Part shown: piece after piece, positions 9,445 through 18,896 of the stretch
Position numbering within the stretch: position 1 is the stretch's first letter
Layout: every line of letters starts with the position of its first letter
NCBI RefSeq assembly: GCF_034009455.1
Contig: NZ_CP125380.1
Span: 5,903,501 to 5,967,500 of the forward strand
Reading direction: 5' to 3'
Length of the DNA: 64,000 bases
From: Pseudomonas sp. P5_109
GTDB taxonomy: Bacteria; Pseudomonadota; Gammaproteobacteria; Pseudomonadales; Pseudomonadaceae
The notes under the pieces: model-generated
Databases searched by the model: none
What the model was told of the DNA's origin: nothing
Seen by the model: only the letters and a program-made list of their open reading frames with translations
Position numbers and translations under genes: made by a program

Positions 9445-9723
9445 TCAGACTTGAGTACTGATCCACGACACCAGCAGCGCCAAACCCATACAGGCAAAAC
9501 CGAAGATGTAGAAAAACCGGTTCATGCGCAAGGTCGCCCAGTCCAGCGTGGGCTCTACGTTAGGGCTGCTCTGGCGCTGCGCCTGCAGACTGGCCATCGC
9601 GCGCATTTCACGGCGTCGAGTCGCGTGCAGCAACCAGCCGCCCGGGAAGGCAAAAAGCAAGGCCAGCAGATTGATCAATTTGGCGGGATGGGCGGTAAAC
9701 AGCGTCATCAAGTGCAGCGACAT
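9445..9723 (-). CDS. Small membrane protein of unknown function
   Basis: A 92-residue protein with two hydrophobic segments, about 15-32 (K-L-I-N-L-L-A-L-L-F) and about 70-88 (F-Y-I-F-G-F-A-C-M-G). A basic, polar stretch (R-R-R-E-M-R) lies between them, so it is probably a two-helix inner-membrane protein with its loop in the cytoplasm. No family is recognised. The start at 9723 leaves a short hydrophilic lead into helix 1; an upstream in-frame ATG would add an unlikely Arg/Cys-rich tail. Confidence 0.6.
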   Translation of the reverse strand: MSLHLMTLFTAHPAKLINLLALLFAFPGGWLLHATRRREMRAMASLQAQRQSSPNVEPTLDWATLRMNRFFYIFGFACMGLALLVSWISTQV

Positions 9724-9914
9724 CACAAACCTCAGGCAAAACAGGCATGGCAGGTGCCGACCGGCGACCGCGGCGCGGATTCTACCGAAAGCCTGCGCAC
9801 CTGCCCTCTGTTTCCGACAAATAACAAAGCAATTGATCAAGGGCTGTCCTGCGTCACGGTTTCGTCATCTGAATCGGCGACCATGCGCGCCTCGAAACCG
9901 ACACGGACTACGTC

Positions 9915-10121
9915 ATGCTCCACGCCGAAAACCAGGATCGTCTTTACCTCATCACCCCCAGCGAAGAACAACAGGCCCTCGTCGGCAGCCTCGCTTTCAA
10001 CGTTCAGGACCGCCATTGGCTGGTGTATTGCGCCCTCGGTGGCCACCAGCATGCGGATTTACCGGAGGCGGATTTGCTGACGGGCGTGAGCGTGCTGGAC
10101 TTTTACTCGCAGGCGGCGTGA
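9915..10121 (+). CDS. Small conserved-looking protein, start uncertain
   Basis: A 68-residue soluble protein with W-L-V-Y-C-A-L-G-G in the middle; no family is recognised. Protein-like coding continues upstream of this ATG as L-E-T-D-T-D-Y-V. The nearest upstream ATG, at 9883, is out of frame by two bases because of a CGCGC run. The true start is therefore unclear: this ATG, a non-standard codon, or a 2-bp slip. No good Shine-Dalgarno precedes 9915. An antisense frame of similar length exists, but I judge this strand more protein-like. Confidence 0.5.
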   Translation: MLHAENQDRLYLITPSEEQQALVGSLAFNVQDRHWLVYCALGGHQHADLPEADLLTGVSVLDFYSQAA

Positions 10122-10131
10122 CACCAACGCC

Positions 10132-10237
10132 CCCTGTAGGAGCGAGCCTGCTCGCGATGGTCGTTAACGATTACGCGGGGAATCTGATACCCCACGGCGC
10201 CCTCAAGTCCATCGCGAGCAGGCTCGCTCCTACAGGG
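10132..10237. repeat. REP pair, family B (GAGCCTGCTCGCGA variant)
   Basis: Arms CCTGTAGGAGCGAGCCTGCT and its complement flank about 48 bp. The pair overlaps no gene and lies between convergent genes. Confidence 0.87.
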
Positions 10238-10244
10238 GCTCGCA

Positions 10245-10829
10245 TTATTCGCCGAGAATCTGACCCACGGTCGGGTCCTTGAACAAGCGGGTCAATGCAT
10301 CGCTCAGCACATCGCTGACCAGCTTGGTGTTGGTTTCCTGGTTCGGCGCCATACCGAAGCGCTGGTCCAGGGACGAACCATAACGGCCGCTGTAGCGACG
10401 GTTGGCGTTCTGTACATCGGAGCGGAACGTCGCGCCGATGGTGGCTTCGGTCACGTACATGCCTTCCTTGGGCGACTGGTACTTCAATTCTGCCAGGGTC
10501 ACGGTCAATTGCGGTGCATTCATCGCATTGTTCGTCGGGGTAAAGCCCAACAGACGTACGGCGGCCTCAGCCTGGGCCTGCAGCTTCGGCAGGATCTGTG
10601 CGCCCTGCACGGTGATCGCGCTGGTCTCCGGGTACAGGCCACCACGGGTGCCCAGCGTCGGTGACGGACGACCGTCCACTACACGCACCACGACAGGCTG
10701 ACCATGGCCGACCGGGGCCAACTGGGCGGTCAGCTTGGGTTCCGGGCTCAGTTGTTGCGGGCTGTGGGCGCAGCCAACCAGGGTCAAACTGGTCACAGTG
10801 ATCAAACCGAACAACAGGCGTTGCAACAT
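10245..10829 (-). CDS. YajG-family lipoprotein
   Basis: A 194-residue outer-membrane lipoprotein. Its signal peptide ends in the lipobox L-T-L-V-G-C (Cys20), followed by a mature domain with V-V-V-R-V-V-D-G-R, as in the YajG/DUF799-like group. In Pseudomonas this family sits at the cell surface or periplasmic face and its role is unknown. I chose the ATG at 10829 because the signal peptide begins there; longer versions would bury it. Confidence 0.82.
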   Translation of the reverse strand: MLQRLLFGLITVTSLTLVGCAHSPQQLSPEPKLTAQLAPVGHGQPVVVRVVDGRPSPTLGTRGGLYPETSAITVQGAQILPKLQAQAEAAVRLLGFTPTNNAMNAPQLTVTLAELKYQSPKEGMYVTEATIGATFRSDVQNANRRYSGRYGSSLDQRFGMAPNQETNTKLVSDVLSDALTRLFKDPTVGQILGE

Positions 10830-11033
10830 GCTCTTCTCTCCAGAATCAGGCACAAACAGGCCGGCAGTATAGCGGTGCGCCACTGCGGGTAACCAGCACC
10901 GCACAGTGTTTGATGAAATCTCTGACACCCCCTCGGAAATGCGGTTCCTGTCACACAGATGTCACCACTCCTACACTTGCACGTAATGGCCTGAAGGCAA
11001 TCTTCTCAGCAGTCACCCACACGGTATTTCGCC

Positions 11034-11273
11034 ATGCGCCATCTGATCTCCCTGTTCGCGCCACGCCCACTGCATCGCTGCTTCGCCCTGCTCGACCGCA
11101 ACGGCCACTGCCAGTCCTTCAAACAGTGCAGCCTCCAGCCCATGGGCGATGGCTGGGTTGAAATCGAAGAGATCCGTCTGAACTGGCTGAATCAGCCGCT
11201 GCCAGCCGGCGCCCGCGTCGTCTCGCAACAGCAGCAGCCACGCTCACGTGCACAGCAACTGCTGACAACCTGA
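11034..11273 (+). CDS. Small hypothetical protein
   Basis: A 79-residue basic protein beginning M-R-H-L-I-S-L-F-A-P-R-P. Its centre reads F-A-L-L-D-R-N-G-H-C, followed by W-V-E-I-E-E-I-R-L-N-W, and it ends in a Gln/Arg-rich tail. The amphipathic pattern and even codon use suggest a real short gene. No domain is recognised, and no membrane segment or signal peptide is seen. It stands alone before a long gene-free stretch. Confidence 0.55.
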   Translation: MRHLISLFAPRPLHRCFALLDRNGHCQSFKQCSLQPMGDGWVEIEEIRLNWLNQPLPAGARVVSQQQQPRSRAQQLLTT

Positions 11274-11979
11274 CCAAACACCTAATAAAAGTCATTAAAC
11301 ACGACCATTTCCCTGCGTTTCTTAGATACAATCTCCCCCCGATTATAAGGACGTCTCCTGATCGGGCCTCGCAGCATCGTCAATGCGCTTGTATTGACAC
11401 CCCGCACCGCCCACAGAGAGCCGCCCACACAGATCGAGTGAAGCTGGCGCGCTTGCTGTTTTGTTGAGCAAAACCTCCACTTTTCGCGAATCTGCAGAGC
11501 TGTCATTACGCTCGGTCACTGAGCTGTCTGCCCGTTTTTCGGGCACGGTGCCAGGCTGGGACAGCCCTTTTTGAGGTTCACGTCTTCAAAAGAGCGTGAA
11601 AAAAACGGGTTTTCACAACTTCACAAGAGTGTGGCGAGCAAATGAATAGTTTTGCGTCTGAACATGCACCATTAGCGTCTACAACAGCCCAACGACACAG
11701 GACCGAGTATTCCTCGAACACCGGAGCCTGAAGCCTGTCCGCTACGGATTTGGTTGCACAAACGGATGTATCGACCATAAGTCGAATTGCCTCCCGCGCG
11801 CTGAAATGAGTTCATATGGCTCATAGGCCCGGCAGGTAGCGTCCGTCGAAGTTGCGATAAATTGCGAAGATTCGGACATGGCGATACTGCCATGAGTTCG
11901 AGGGGCATCACTGACTCGCCCCGGAACGCCTGGCAGCCATGCCGACAATTTGGTGCTGCAGATTTTGGAGACGCGTTAA
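11274..11979. other. 706-bp gene-free stretch upstream of mqo
   Basis: No convincing coding region was found on either strand. It contains a short hairpin GCCCG-TTTTT-CGGGC near 11530-11545 and AT-rich patches. A possible sigma-70-like pair lies at TTGCAC (11754-11759) with CATAAG (about 11776). The stretch is long enough for a small RNA or a long mqo leader, but I recognise no RNA family. Confidence 0.45.
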
Positions 11980-13488
11980 ATGGCGCATAACGAAGCAGTC
12001 GACGTAGTACTGGTTGGGGCCGGCATCATGAGTGCCACCCTGGCGGTACTGCTCAAAGAGCTCGACCCCGCGATCAAGCTGGAAGTCGTCGAGCTGATGG
12101 ATTCCGGTGCCGCGGAGAGTTCCAACCCGTGGAACAACGCCGGTACCGGTCACGCCGGGCTGTGTGAGCTCAACTACACGCCGCAGGCCGCCGATGGCGC
12201 CGTCGACATCAAGAAAGCCGTGCACATCAACACCCAATTCGAGGTGTCGAAGCAGTTCTGGTCGTACCTGACCAAAAAAGGCACGTTCGGCTCGTGCAAA
12301 TCGTTTATCAGCCCGGTGCCACACCTGAGTTTCGTGCAAGGCGACAGCGGCGTGTCCTTCCTCAAGGAACGCTTCAAGGTGCTGAGCAAGCACCACGCCT
12401 TCACGGACATGGAGTACACCGAAGACAAGGCAAAGATGGCAGAGTGGATGCCATTGATGATGCCTGGCCGCGACGCTGGCGAAACCCTGGCCGCCACCCG
12501 CGTGATCAATGGCACCGACGTCAACTTCGGCGCCCTGACCAACCAGTTGCTCAAGCACCTGACCAGCGCACCCGATGCCCAGGTCAAGTACTGCAAGCGC
12601 GTGACCGGCCTCAAGCGCAGCAACGGCGGCTGGACTGTCAGCATCAAGGACGTCAACAGCGGCAACACCCGTGAAGTCGACGCCAAGTTCGTCTTCCTCG
12701 GCGCTGGCGGCGCGGCATTGCCGTTGCTGCAAGCCTCGGGCATCGAAGAAAGCAAAGGCTTCGGCGGCTTCCCGATCAGCGGCCAGTGGCTGCGTTGCGA
12801 CAACCCGGAAGTGGTCAAGCACCACCAGGCCAAGGTGTACAGCCAGGCAGCCGTGGGTTCGCCGCCCATGTCCGTGCCGCACCTGGACACCCGCGTGGTC
12901 GATGGCAAGACGTCCCTGCTGTTCGGACCCTACGCCGGTTTCACCACCAAGTTCCTCAAGCACGGTTCCTTCATGGACTTGCCGATGTCGGTTCGCGCCG
13001 GCAACATCGGGCCGATGCTGGCCGTGGCGAAAAACAACATGGACCTGACCAAGTACCTGGTCAGCGAAGTGATGCAGTCGATGGAGCAGCGCCTGGATTC
13101 CCTGCGCCGCTTCTACCCGGAGGCGAAAGCCGAAGACTGGCGCCTGGAAGTGGCCGGCCAACGGGTGCAAATCATCAAGAAAGACCCGAAAAAAGGCGGC
13201 ATCCTGCAATTCGGTACCGAACTGGTCGCGGCCAAGGACGGTTCCCTGGCGGCACTGCTCGGCGCTTCGCCAGGTGCCTCGGTGACCGTTTCGATCATGC
13301 TCGAGCTGATCGAAAAATGCTTCCCGACCAAGGCCAAGGGCGAATGGGCTGGCAAACTGGCAGAGATCTTCCCGGCCCGGGAAAAAGTCCTGGAAATCGA
13401 CGCTGCGCTGTATCGCAAGATCAACACGCAGAACAACGTTGCCCTGGAACTGGTTGAAGCCAGCAGCGAGACCGAAAGCTACGCTTGA
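11980..13488 (+). CDS. mqo: Malate:quinone oxidoreductase
   Basis: A membrane-associated FAD enzyme of the TCA cycle that oxidises malate to oxaloacetate and passes electrons to quinone. The 502-residue length is standard. The FAD-binding start [10 protein letters not shown] is at about 9-18. The family block [12 protein letters not shown] is at about 49-60, and L-E-L-I-E-K-C-F-P lies near the C-terminus. GGAG precedes the ATG. It ends in a terminator with a REP pair inside the stem. In Pseudomonas Mqo is the main malate-oxidising enzyme. Confidence 0.97.
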   Translation: MAHNEAVDVVLVGAGIMSATLAVLLKELDPAIKLEVVELMDSGAAESSNPWNNAGTGHAGLCELNYTPQAADGAVDIKKAVHINTQFEVSKQFWSYLTKKGTFGSCKSFISPVPHLSFVQGDSGVSFLKERFKVLSKHHAFTDMEYTEDKAKMAEWMPLMMPGRDAGETLAATRVINGTDVNFGALTNQLLKHLTSAPDAQVKYCKRVTGLKRSNGGWTVSIKDVNSGNTREVDAKFVFLGAGGAALPLLQASGIEESKGFGGFPISGQWLRCDNPEVVKHHQAKVYSQAAVGSPPMSVPHLDTRVVDGKTSLLFGPYAGFTTKFLKHGSFMDLPMSVRAGNIGPMLAVAKNNMDLTKYLVSEVMQSMEQRLDSLRRFYPEAKAEDWRLEVAGQRVQIIKKDPKKGGILQFGTELVAAKDGSLAALLGASPGASVTVSIMLELIEKCFPTKAKGEWAGKLAEIFPAREKVLEIDAALYRKINTQNNVALELVEASSETESYA

Positions 13489-13500
13489 TTCGGCCGTATG

Positions 13501-13621
13501 AAAAACGCCCCGCTCCTGTAGGAGCCGGCTTGCTGGCGATGGCATCACCCCGGTGGATCTGACAGACCGAGGTGATGCCATCGCCAGCAAGCCGGCTCCT
13601 ACAAGTACGGGGCGTTTTTTT
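13501..13621 (+). terminator. mqo terminator with a REP pair nested in its stem
   Basis: The outer arms AAAAACGCCCCG (13501-13512) and CGGGGCGTTTTTTT (13608-13621) make a classic Rho-independent terminator. Between them lies a complete family B REP pair (CTGTAGGAGCCGGCTTGCTG and its complement). The arms end in T-tracts on both strands, so it can stop transcription from mqo and from the convergent PA4642-like gene. Confidence 0.85.
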
Positions 13622-13639
13622 TGCGGTGCCTAAAAGATC

Positions 13640-13927
13640 TTAACCGCGCGCCTTCTCGATCAGTTCGATGTAATCCGGCGCATTGCGCTGATCCTTGATC
13701 AGGGCAACGAAGTCATTGCCGTGCTCATCCTTGCCATTCACGTCGTAACCAGCCTCGACGAAGAACGTCAGGAAACGCTCGAAATCGTCGATGCGCAGGC
13801 CACGGTAGGCCTTGACCAGCTTGTGCAGAGACGGAGAAGTCGCGTCGACCGGTTCGAAATCGAGGAACAACTTGATCTGCTCATCGCCGATCTCGTCACC
13901 AATCACTTGTTTTTTATCTTTACGCAT
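13640..13927 (-). CDS. PA4642-family protein of unknown function
   Basis: A 95-residue soluble acidic/basic protein starting M-R-K-D-K-K-Q-V-I-G-D-E. It contains F-L-T-F-F-V-E-A-G-Y-D-V and a D-Y-I-E-L-I-E-K end. It resembles the small protein that follows mqo in Pseudomonas genomes (PA4642 in PAO1, from memory). The repeat-like helix pair with D-V-N-G-K-D-E-H-G-N recalls an ankyrin unit. No function is known. Confidence 0.8.
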   Translation of the reverse strand: MRKDKKQVIGDEIGDEQIKLFLDFEPVDATSPSLHKLVKAYRGLRIDDFERFLTFFVEAGYDVNGKDEHGNDFVALIKDQRNAPDYIELIEKARG

Positions 13928-13990
13928 TGCCGGCTCCAGCTCGCAGACATTTCACGGGGCGGGCAGTTTACCCCCGTGCGGGCTCAAGGC

Positions 13991-14476
13991 TCAACGCGCA
14001 CGCGTGCTACCGGTGTGCAGATCGGCCCAGACATGCCCATTGGCGTAGCTGAGGAACTGGCAATACACGGTGTCATTGCGTAACAAGTCGATCACCACCC
14101 GGTATTGCGCCAGCGGGTAATAGAGGGTCAGGGTCTTGCTCGACTCGTCGTAGACGGGCTTCTTCAGGCTTTTGCTCTCGCCATCGAAGTTGACCAGCAC
14201 CTGACTGATGGTAGCGCCCTTGTTCAGGGACTTGCCCTTGAGGCGAATCATCAAGGGCGAGGTGACCGGTATCGGCTGTTGATTGGACTGACGCTGAGCG
14301 CCGACCACCACCGAATAATCGGTGACCTGCATCAGTTGCTGCTGTTCGGGAGCGGCATCGCGCAGAGTGAGATCGTCCGGCGGCAGGAATTGACTGTGCA
14401 TGGGCGCAGGAGCGGCAGCCAACGGCAGGCTGAGGGTCAGCAACAGGGCGGCGCAGCAGCGGATCGAACGGCTCAT
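13991..14476 (-). CDS. Exported hypothetical protein
   Basis: A 161-residue protein with a clear Sec signal peptide, M-S-R-S-I-R-C-C-A-A followed by a leucine-rich core and an A-A-A-P-A-P cleavage region. The mature part is beta-rich. It is probably periplasmic, and no family is recognised. From memory a similar gene sits between PA4642 and the cupin gene in P. aeruginosa. I chose the ATG at 14476 because the signal peptide begins there. Confidence 0.7.
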   Translation of the reverse strand: MSRSIRCCAALLLTLSLPLAAAPAPMHSQFLPPDDLTLRDAAPEQQQLMQVTDYSVVVGAQRQSNQQPIPVTSPLMIRLKGKSLNKGATISQVLVNFDGESKSLKKPVYDESSKTLTLYYPLAQYRVVIDLLRNDTVYCQFLSYANGHVWADLHTGSTRAR

Positions 14477-14533
14477 GACAGACTCCGGAATCGGGGCCGA
14501 ACACTCTAGCATGGGTGCATGGACGCAGATCAA

Positions 14534-14622
14534 TGTGGGAGCGGGCTTGCTCGCGAAGAGGGAGTGTCAGTCAACATCAATGCAGCTGACACACCGCTTT
14601 CGCGAGCAAGCCCGCTCCCACA
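14534..14622. repeat. REP pair, family A
   Basis: Arms TGTGGGAGCGGGCTTGCTCG and its complement flank about 35 bp. It lies between two genes on the minus strand. Confidence 0.88.
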
Positions 14623-14631
14623 GGGTACCGA

Positions 14632-15105
14632 TCAATCGAACTGCGCGTGCATCCAGGCCTGATACACGGCAACACCAGGCTCGCCTTCGCGCGGCGCCCA
14701 ATGCGCCAGTTCACCTTCACCAACCGGACGGTAAGGGCCGGCCTTGCATTCGAACATCAGGCTGTCGGCTTCCAGCACCACCAAACCGTGGAACACACCG
14801 GTTGGCAGGTCCACGCCAACACAGTCGCCGCCAGCCTCAAGCACGGTCTTGCTCAGCACCGTACCGGTCTCATCAAAGATCAACACGCCCAGCCGCCCCT
14901 TGAGGACCAACAGGGTTTCGGCCTTGTTGTCGCCCAGATGCCGATGAGGCGGGATATACGTGGACGGCTGCAACCCCACCGCCATGCGATGGCAGGCATC
15001 TTCCATCTGATGGAAGTTGTGATGCTGACGTCCACGAGGACTGGCCGCGGCTTTCCCGGCCAGCTCGGCGAACAAGGTCTGATCCAGAAAGCGAGGCGTA
15101 TCCAT
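14632..15105 (-). CDS. WbuC-family cupin metalloprotein
   Basis: A 157-residue cupin of the WbuC type. The first metal motif is P-P-H-R-H-L-G-D-N-K-A-E (His54, His56, Glu63) and the second contains G-V-F-H-G near 105. Related proteins occur in O-antigen clusters and elsewhere; the reaction is not established. Here it lies 3 bp downstream of hpt on the same strand and is probably co-transcribed, with no sugar-modifying genes nearby. Confidence 0.85.
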   Translation of the reverse strand: MDTPRFLDQTLFAELAGKAAASPRGRQHHNFHQMEDACHRMAVGLQPSTYIPPHRHLGDNKAETLLVLKGRLGVLIFDETGTVLSKTVLEAGGDCVGVDLPTGVFHGLVVLEADSLMFECKAGPYRPVGEGELAHWAPREGEPGVAVYQAWMHAQFD

Positions 15106-15108
15106 GTC

Positions 15109-15666
15109 TTACATTCCTTTAACGGCGAAAATCCCGTTGGCGTTACGCCAGTAGCCTTTGTAGTCCATGCCGTAACCGAAGATGTAGCGGTCGATGCACG
15201 GCAGACCGACGAAATCGGCCTTGAGGTCCGGGCGGGCCTTGCGGTCGTGGTCTTTGTCGATCAACACGGCGGTGTGCACTTTACGCGCGCCGGCGTGTTT
15301 GCAGAAGTCGATGATCGCGCCCAGGGTGTGACCTTCGTCGAGGATGTCGTCGATGATCAATACATCACGGTCGATGAAGGACACTTCCGGCTTGGCTTTC
15401 CAGAACAGGTCACCGCCGCTGGTTTCGTTGCGATAGCGGGTCGCGTGCAGGTAGGACGCTTCCAGCGGGAACTGCAGATAGGTCAGCAGCTTGCCGGAGA
15501 AAATCAGGCCGCCGTTCATCACGCAGAACACCACCGGGTTGCTGTCGGCCATTTGTTCGTTGATTTGTGCACCGACACGGGCGATGGCCGCCTCGACTTC
15601 AGCTTCGGTGTACAGGCAGTCAGCCTCTCGCATGATTTGACGGATATGCTCGAGATCAGCGGACAT
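15109..15666 (-). CDS. hpt: Hypoxanthine-guanine phosphoribosyltransferase
   Basis: A cytoplasmic purine salvage enzyme that joins hypoxanthine or guanine to PRPP to give IMP or GMP. The 185 residues carry the PRPP loop V-L-I-I-D-D-I-L-D-E-G-H-T near 100, and N-G-G-L-I-F-S-G near 50. I chose the ATG at 15666 because it gives the usual N-terminus M-S-A-D-L-E-H-I-R-Q; the frame is open for 17 more codons. It is divergent from upp, so two salvage genes flank one promoter region. Confidence 0.95.
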   Translation of the reverse strand: MSADLEHIRQIMREADCLYTEAEVEAAIARVGAQINEQMADSNPVVFCVMNGGLIFSGKLLTYLQFPLEASYLHATRYRNETSGGDLFWKAKPEVSFIDRDVLIIDDILDEGHTLGAIIDFCKHAGARKVHTAVLIDKDHDRKARPDLKADFVGLPCIDRYIFGYGMDYKGYWRNANGIFAVKGM

Positions 15667-15841
15667 GGCGCTCTCCAAGGGTTTGAGGGGGAGGGACGGA
15701 TTCGGAAAAGCGGGCAAAGGTACGCATCCAGCGAGGCCAGATCAAGCGTTTGTGGACTAACGTACTGTATGTCTATAGGACAACACCCTCGGATAGATTA
15801 ATCTAGGCCGGTTTTTTTGCCCGCCGCCGGAGCCTTTCCCC

Positions 15842-16480
15842 ATGCCCATCCATGAGATCCGCCACCCGCTGATCCGTCATAAACTTGGCCTAATGCGCCG
15901 CGCAGACATCAGCACGAAGAATTTCCGTGAGCTCGCTCAGGAAGTCGGCGCCCTGCTGACCTATGAAGCCACCAAAGACCTGCCGCTGGAATCCTACGAT
16001 ATCGAAGGCTGGTGCGGCACCGTATCGGTCGAAAAGATCGCCGGCAAGAAAATCACCGTGGTACCGATCCTGCGTGCCGGCATCGGCATGCTCGAAGGCG
16101 TGCTCAGCCTGATCCCCGGCGCCAAAGTCAGCGCCGTCGGCGTGGCTCGCAACGAGGAAACCCTCGAAGCCCACACCTATCTGGAAAAACTGGTACCGGA
16201 AATCGACGAACGCCTGGCGATGATCATCGACCCGATGCTCGCCACCGGCGGCTCGATGGTTGCCACCATCGACCTGCTGAAAAAAGCCGGCTGCAAGGAC
16301 ATTCGCGCCATGGTGCTGGTCGCCGCGCCTGAAGGCATTGCCGTGGTCGAGAAAGCTCACCCGGACGTGATCATCTACACCGCGTCCATTGATCAAAAAC
16401 TGAACGAACACGGTTACATCATCCCAGGGCTGGGCGATGCCGGTGACAAGATCTTCGGCACCAAGCAGAAGGACGCGTGA
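15842..16480 (+). CDS. upp: Uracil phosphoribosyltransferase
   Basis: Converts uracil and PRPP to UMP. The 212 residues show the family start [13 protein letters not shown], the PRPP motif D-P-M-L-A-T-G-G-S near 128-136, and the C-terminal uracil-binding [12 protein letters not shown]. uraA starts 3 nt beyond its stop, so uptake and conversion of uracil are linked in one transcript. Confidence 0.97.
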   Translation: MPIHEIRHPLIRHKLGLMRRADISTKNFRELAQEVGALLTYEATKDLPLESYDIEGWCGTVSVEKIAGKKITVVPILRAGIGMLEGVLSLIPGAKVSAVGVARNEETLEAHTYLEKLVPEIDERLAMIIDPMLATGGSMVATIDLLKKAGCKDIRAMVLVAAPEGIAVVEKAHPDVIIYTASIDQKLNEHGYIIPGLGDAGDKIFGTKQKDA

Positions 16481-16482
16481 CC

Positions 16483-17757
16483 ATGCAGCAAGAGTTCAAC
16501 GATCCGCTCTGGCGCACGGTACTGTCGGGTGCACAGATGCTGTTCGTGGCCTTCGGCGCCCTGGTGTTGATGCCGCTGATTACCGGCCTCGACCCCAACG
16601 TGGCGCTGTTCACGGCCGGCCTGGGGACGATCCTGTTCCAGATCGTCACCGGGCGCCAGGTGCCAGTGTTCCTGGCATCGAGCTTTGCCTTCATCACCCC
16701 GATCATTCTCGCCAAGGGCCAGTTCGGCCTGGCCGCGACCATGGGCGGCGTGATGGCGGCGGGTTTCGTCTACACCTTCCTCGGCCTTGCGGTGAAGATC
16801 AAAGGCACTGGTTTCATCGACCGCCTGCTGCCTCCGGTAGTGATTGGCCCGGTGATCATCTCCATCGGCCTCGCCATGGCCCCGATCGCCGCCAACATGG
16901 CCATGGGCAAGGCCGGTGACGGCAGCGAGCTGATTCATTACCAGACGGCGATGATGATCTCGATGCCGGCGCTGCTGACCACACTGATCGTCGCGGTTTT
17001 CGGCAAGGGCATCTTCCGCCTGGTGCCGATCATCTCCGGCGTGCTGGTCGGTTTCGGCATGGCGTTCTATTTCGGTGTGGTCGATACCGCGAAGATCGCG
17101 GCGGCACCCTGGTTCGCCATCCCGCACTTCACCGCGCCGGAATTCAACTGGCAGGCGATTCTGTTCATCGTTCCGGTGGCCCTGGCCCCGGCTATCGAAC
17201 ACATCGGCGGCGTGATTGCCGTGGGTAGCGTGACCGGTCGCGATTACCTGAAGAAGCCAGGCCTGCACCGCACCCTGCTCGGCGATGGCATTGCCACCAC
17301 GGCGGCCGGTCTGTTCGGCGGCCCGCCCAACACCACTTACGCCGAAGTGACTGGCGCGGTGATGCTGACCAAGAACTACAACCCGAAAATCATGACCTGG
17401 GCGGCGATCTTCGCCATCAGCCTGGCATTCATCGGCAAGTTCGGCGCACTGCTGCAAAGCATTCCGGTGCCGGTGATGGGCGGGATTCTGTGCCTGTTGT
17501 TCGGTTCGATTGCGGCGGTGGGGATGAACACGCTGATCCGCCACAAGATCGATCTGGGCGAGGCGCGCAATCTGGTGATTGTTTCGGTGACCCTAGTGTT
17601 CGGGATCGGCGGCGTGCTGATCGGCACCGGCACCGGGCCGGACGATTTCGGCCTGAAAGGCATCGCGCTGTGCGCGGTGGTGGCGATTGGCTTGAACCTG
17701 CTCCTGCCGGGCAATGACAGCTGGAAGCACAAGAAGGCGGATGAGCCGCTGCTGTAA
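16483..17757 (+). CDS. uraA: Uracil permease (NCS2 family)
   Basis: An inner-membrane proton-coupled uracil importer of about 14 helices. The 424-residue protein has the NCS2 signature region, including P-A-I-E-H-I-G-G-V-I-A-V-G and G-L-F-G-G-P-P-N-T-T-Y-A-E. The ATG at 16483 lies just after the upp stop; a GTG two codons earlier overlaps that stop and is less likely. The upp-uraA pairing supports uracil as the substrate. Confidence 0.95.
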   Translation: MQQEFNDPLWRTVLSGAQMLFVAFGALVLMPLITGLDPNVALFTAGLGTILFQIVTGRQVPVFLASSFAFITPIILAKGQFGLAATMGGVMAAGFVYTFLGLAVKIKGTGFIDRLLPPVVIGPVIISIGLAMAPIAANMAMGKAGDGSELIHYQTAMMISMPALLTTLIVAVFGKGIFRLVPIISGVLVGFGMAFYFGVVDTAKIAAAPWFAIPHFTAPEFNWQAILFIVPVALAPAIEHIGGVIAVGSVTGRDYLKKPGLHRTLLGDGIATTAAGLFGGPPNTTYAEVTGAVMLTKNYNPKIMTWAAIFAISLAFIGKFGALLQSIPVPVMGGILCLLFGSIAAVGMNTLIRHKIDLGEARNLVIVSVTLVFGIGGVLIGTGTGPDDFGLKGIALCAVVAIGLNLLLPGNDSWKHKKADEPLL

Positions 17758-17788
17758 TGCTTCAAGAGCTTTGTTGTTAATGAAATAG

Positions 17789-17857
17789 CTTTCGCGAGCA
17801 AGCCCGCTCCCACAGTTTGGAATGCATTTCCCTGTGGGAGCGGGCTTGCTCGCGAAG
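17789..17857. repeat. REP pair, family A
   Basis: Arms TTCGCGAGCAAGCCCGCTCC and its complement surround about 15 bp, between the convergent uraA and hemH genes. Confidence 0.88.
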
Positions 17858-17860
17858 CTT

Positions 17861-18883
17861 TTAAAGCGCCAACGGCGCCCTTTCGCACAACACACTCAAC
17901 GCCCGCGCCCAATGCGGGTCATCGTTGAGGCACGGCACCAGCACCAACTCCTCGCCCCCCGCCTCGCGGAACTGCTCCTTGCCGCGATCACCGATCTCTT
18001 CCAGGGTCTCGATGCAATCGGCAACGAACGCCGGGCACATCACCAGAATCTTTTTCACGCCGCTTTTGGCCAACTCATCGAGGCGCGCTTCAGTGTAGGG
18101 TTCGATCCATTTGGCGCGCCCCAGGCGCGACTGGAACGACACCGACCACTGGCCCTCCGACAGCCCCAAACGCTTCGCCACCTCTGCCGCCGTGCGCAGG
18201 CATTGGCCGCGATAACAGGTGGCGACCACCTCCGGCGGCGCACCCGCGCAGCAATCACCGCCACCCTCGAAGCTATGACCGGGGTTGAGCTTCTTCAGAT
18301 GCCGTTCCGGCAACCCATGAAAACTCATCAGCAAGTGATCGAAGCCCTGCTGCAAATGCGGCCGGGTCGTGGCCACCAGCGCATCGAGGTACTCCGGTTG
18401 ATCGTAGAAAGGCTGGAGCACCGACAACTGCACGTCGAGTTTATTCTCGCGCACAACGCGCTTGGCCTCTTCGATGACCGTGGTAGTGGTGCTGTCGGCG
18501 AACTGTGGATAAAGCGGCGCCAGCGTAATTCGCTTGTGCCCCGCGGCGGCCATGCGCACCAGCGTCGATTCGATTGATGGCTCGCCATAACGCATCGCCA
18601 GTTCGACCGGGCCGTGCTGCCATTGACTGCTCATCGCTTGCTGCAGGCGGCGGCTGAGCACCACCAGTGGCGACCCCTCGTCCCACCAGATCGAGGCGTA
18701 AGCATGGGCCGACTGCTCGGGACGCTTGATCAGGATCAGCGACACCAGCAGGCGTCGCACTGGCCATGGCAAGTCGATCACGTACGGGTCCATCAGAAAT
18801 TGATTGAGGTAGCTGCGCACATCCGCCACCGAGGTGGAGGCAGGTGAACCCAGGTTGACCAGAAGCAACGCGTGATCGGTCAT
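17861..18883 (-). CDS. hemH: Ferrochelatase
   Basis: Inserts Fe2+ into protoporphyrin IX, the last step of heme synthesis, at the membrane face. The 340-residue protein starts [13 protein letters not shown]. It carries the S-F-H-G-L-P-E-R-H block with the metal-site His near 180, and later [17 protein letters not shown]. It is 13 bp downstream of the epimerase gene on the same strand and probably shares its transcript. Confidence 0.96.
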   Translation of the reverse strand: MTDHALLLVNLGSPASTSVADVRSYLNQFLMDPYVIDLPWPVRRLLVSLILIKRPEQSAHAYASIWWDEGSPLVVLSRRLQQAMSSQWQHGPVELAMRYGEPSIESTLVRMAAAGHKRITLAPLYPQFADSTTTTVIEEAKRVVRENKLDVQLSVLQPFYDQPEYLDALVATTRPHLQQGFDHLLMSFHGLPERHLKKLNPGHSFEGGGDCCAGAPPEVVATCYRGQCLRTAAEVAKRLGLSEGQWSVSFQSRLGRAKWIEPYTEARLDELAKSGVKKILVMCPAFVADCIETLEEIGDRGKEQFREAGGEELVLVPCLNDDPHWARALSVLCERAPLAL

Positions 18884-18896
18884 GCAACGTCCTATT

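Noticed and set aside
9837..10052. 71-codon frame on the minus strand over the small gene at 9915
   Set aside because: The plus-strand reading has a more protein-like core and continues upstream; the minus one is acidic with no clear start site.
11908..13590. 560-codon open frame antisense to mqo
   Set aside because: mqo is certain on the plus strand. The antisense product shows no motif and starts inside the REP-terminator region.
16414..17544. 376-codon open frame antisense to uraA
   Set aside because: uraA is clear on the plus strand; the antisense product is a charged low-complexity sequence.
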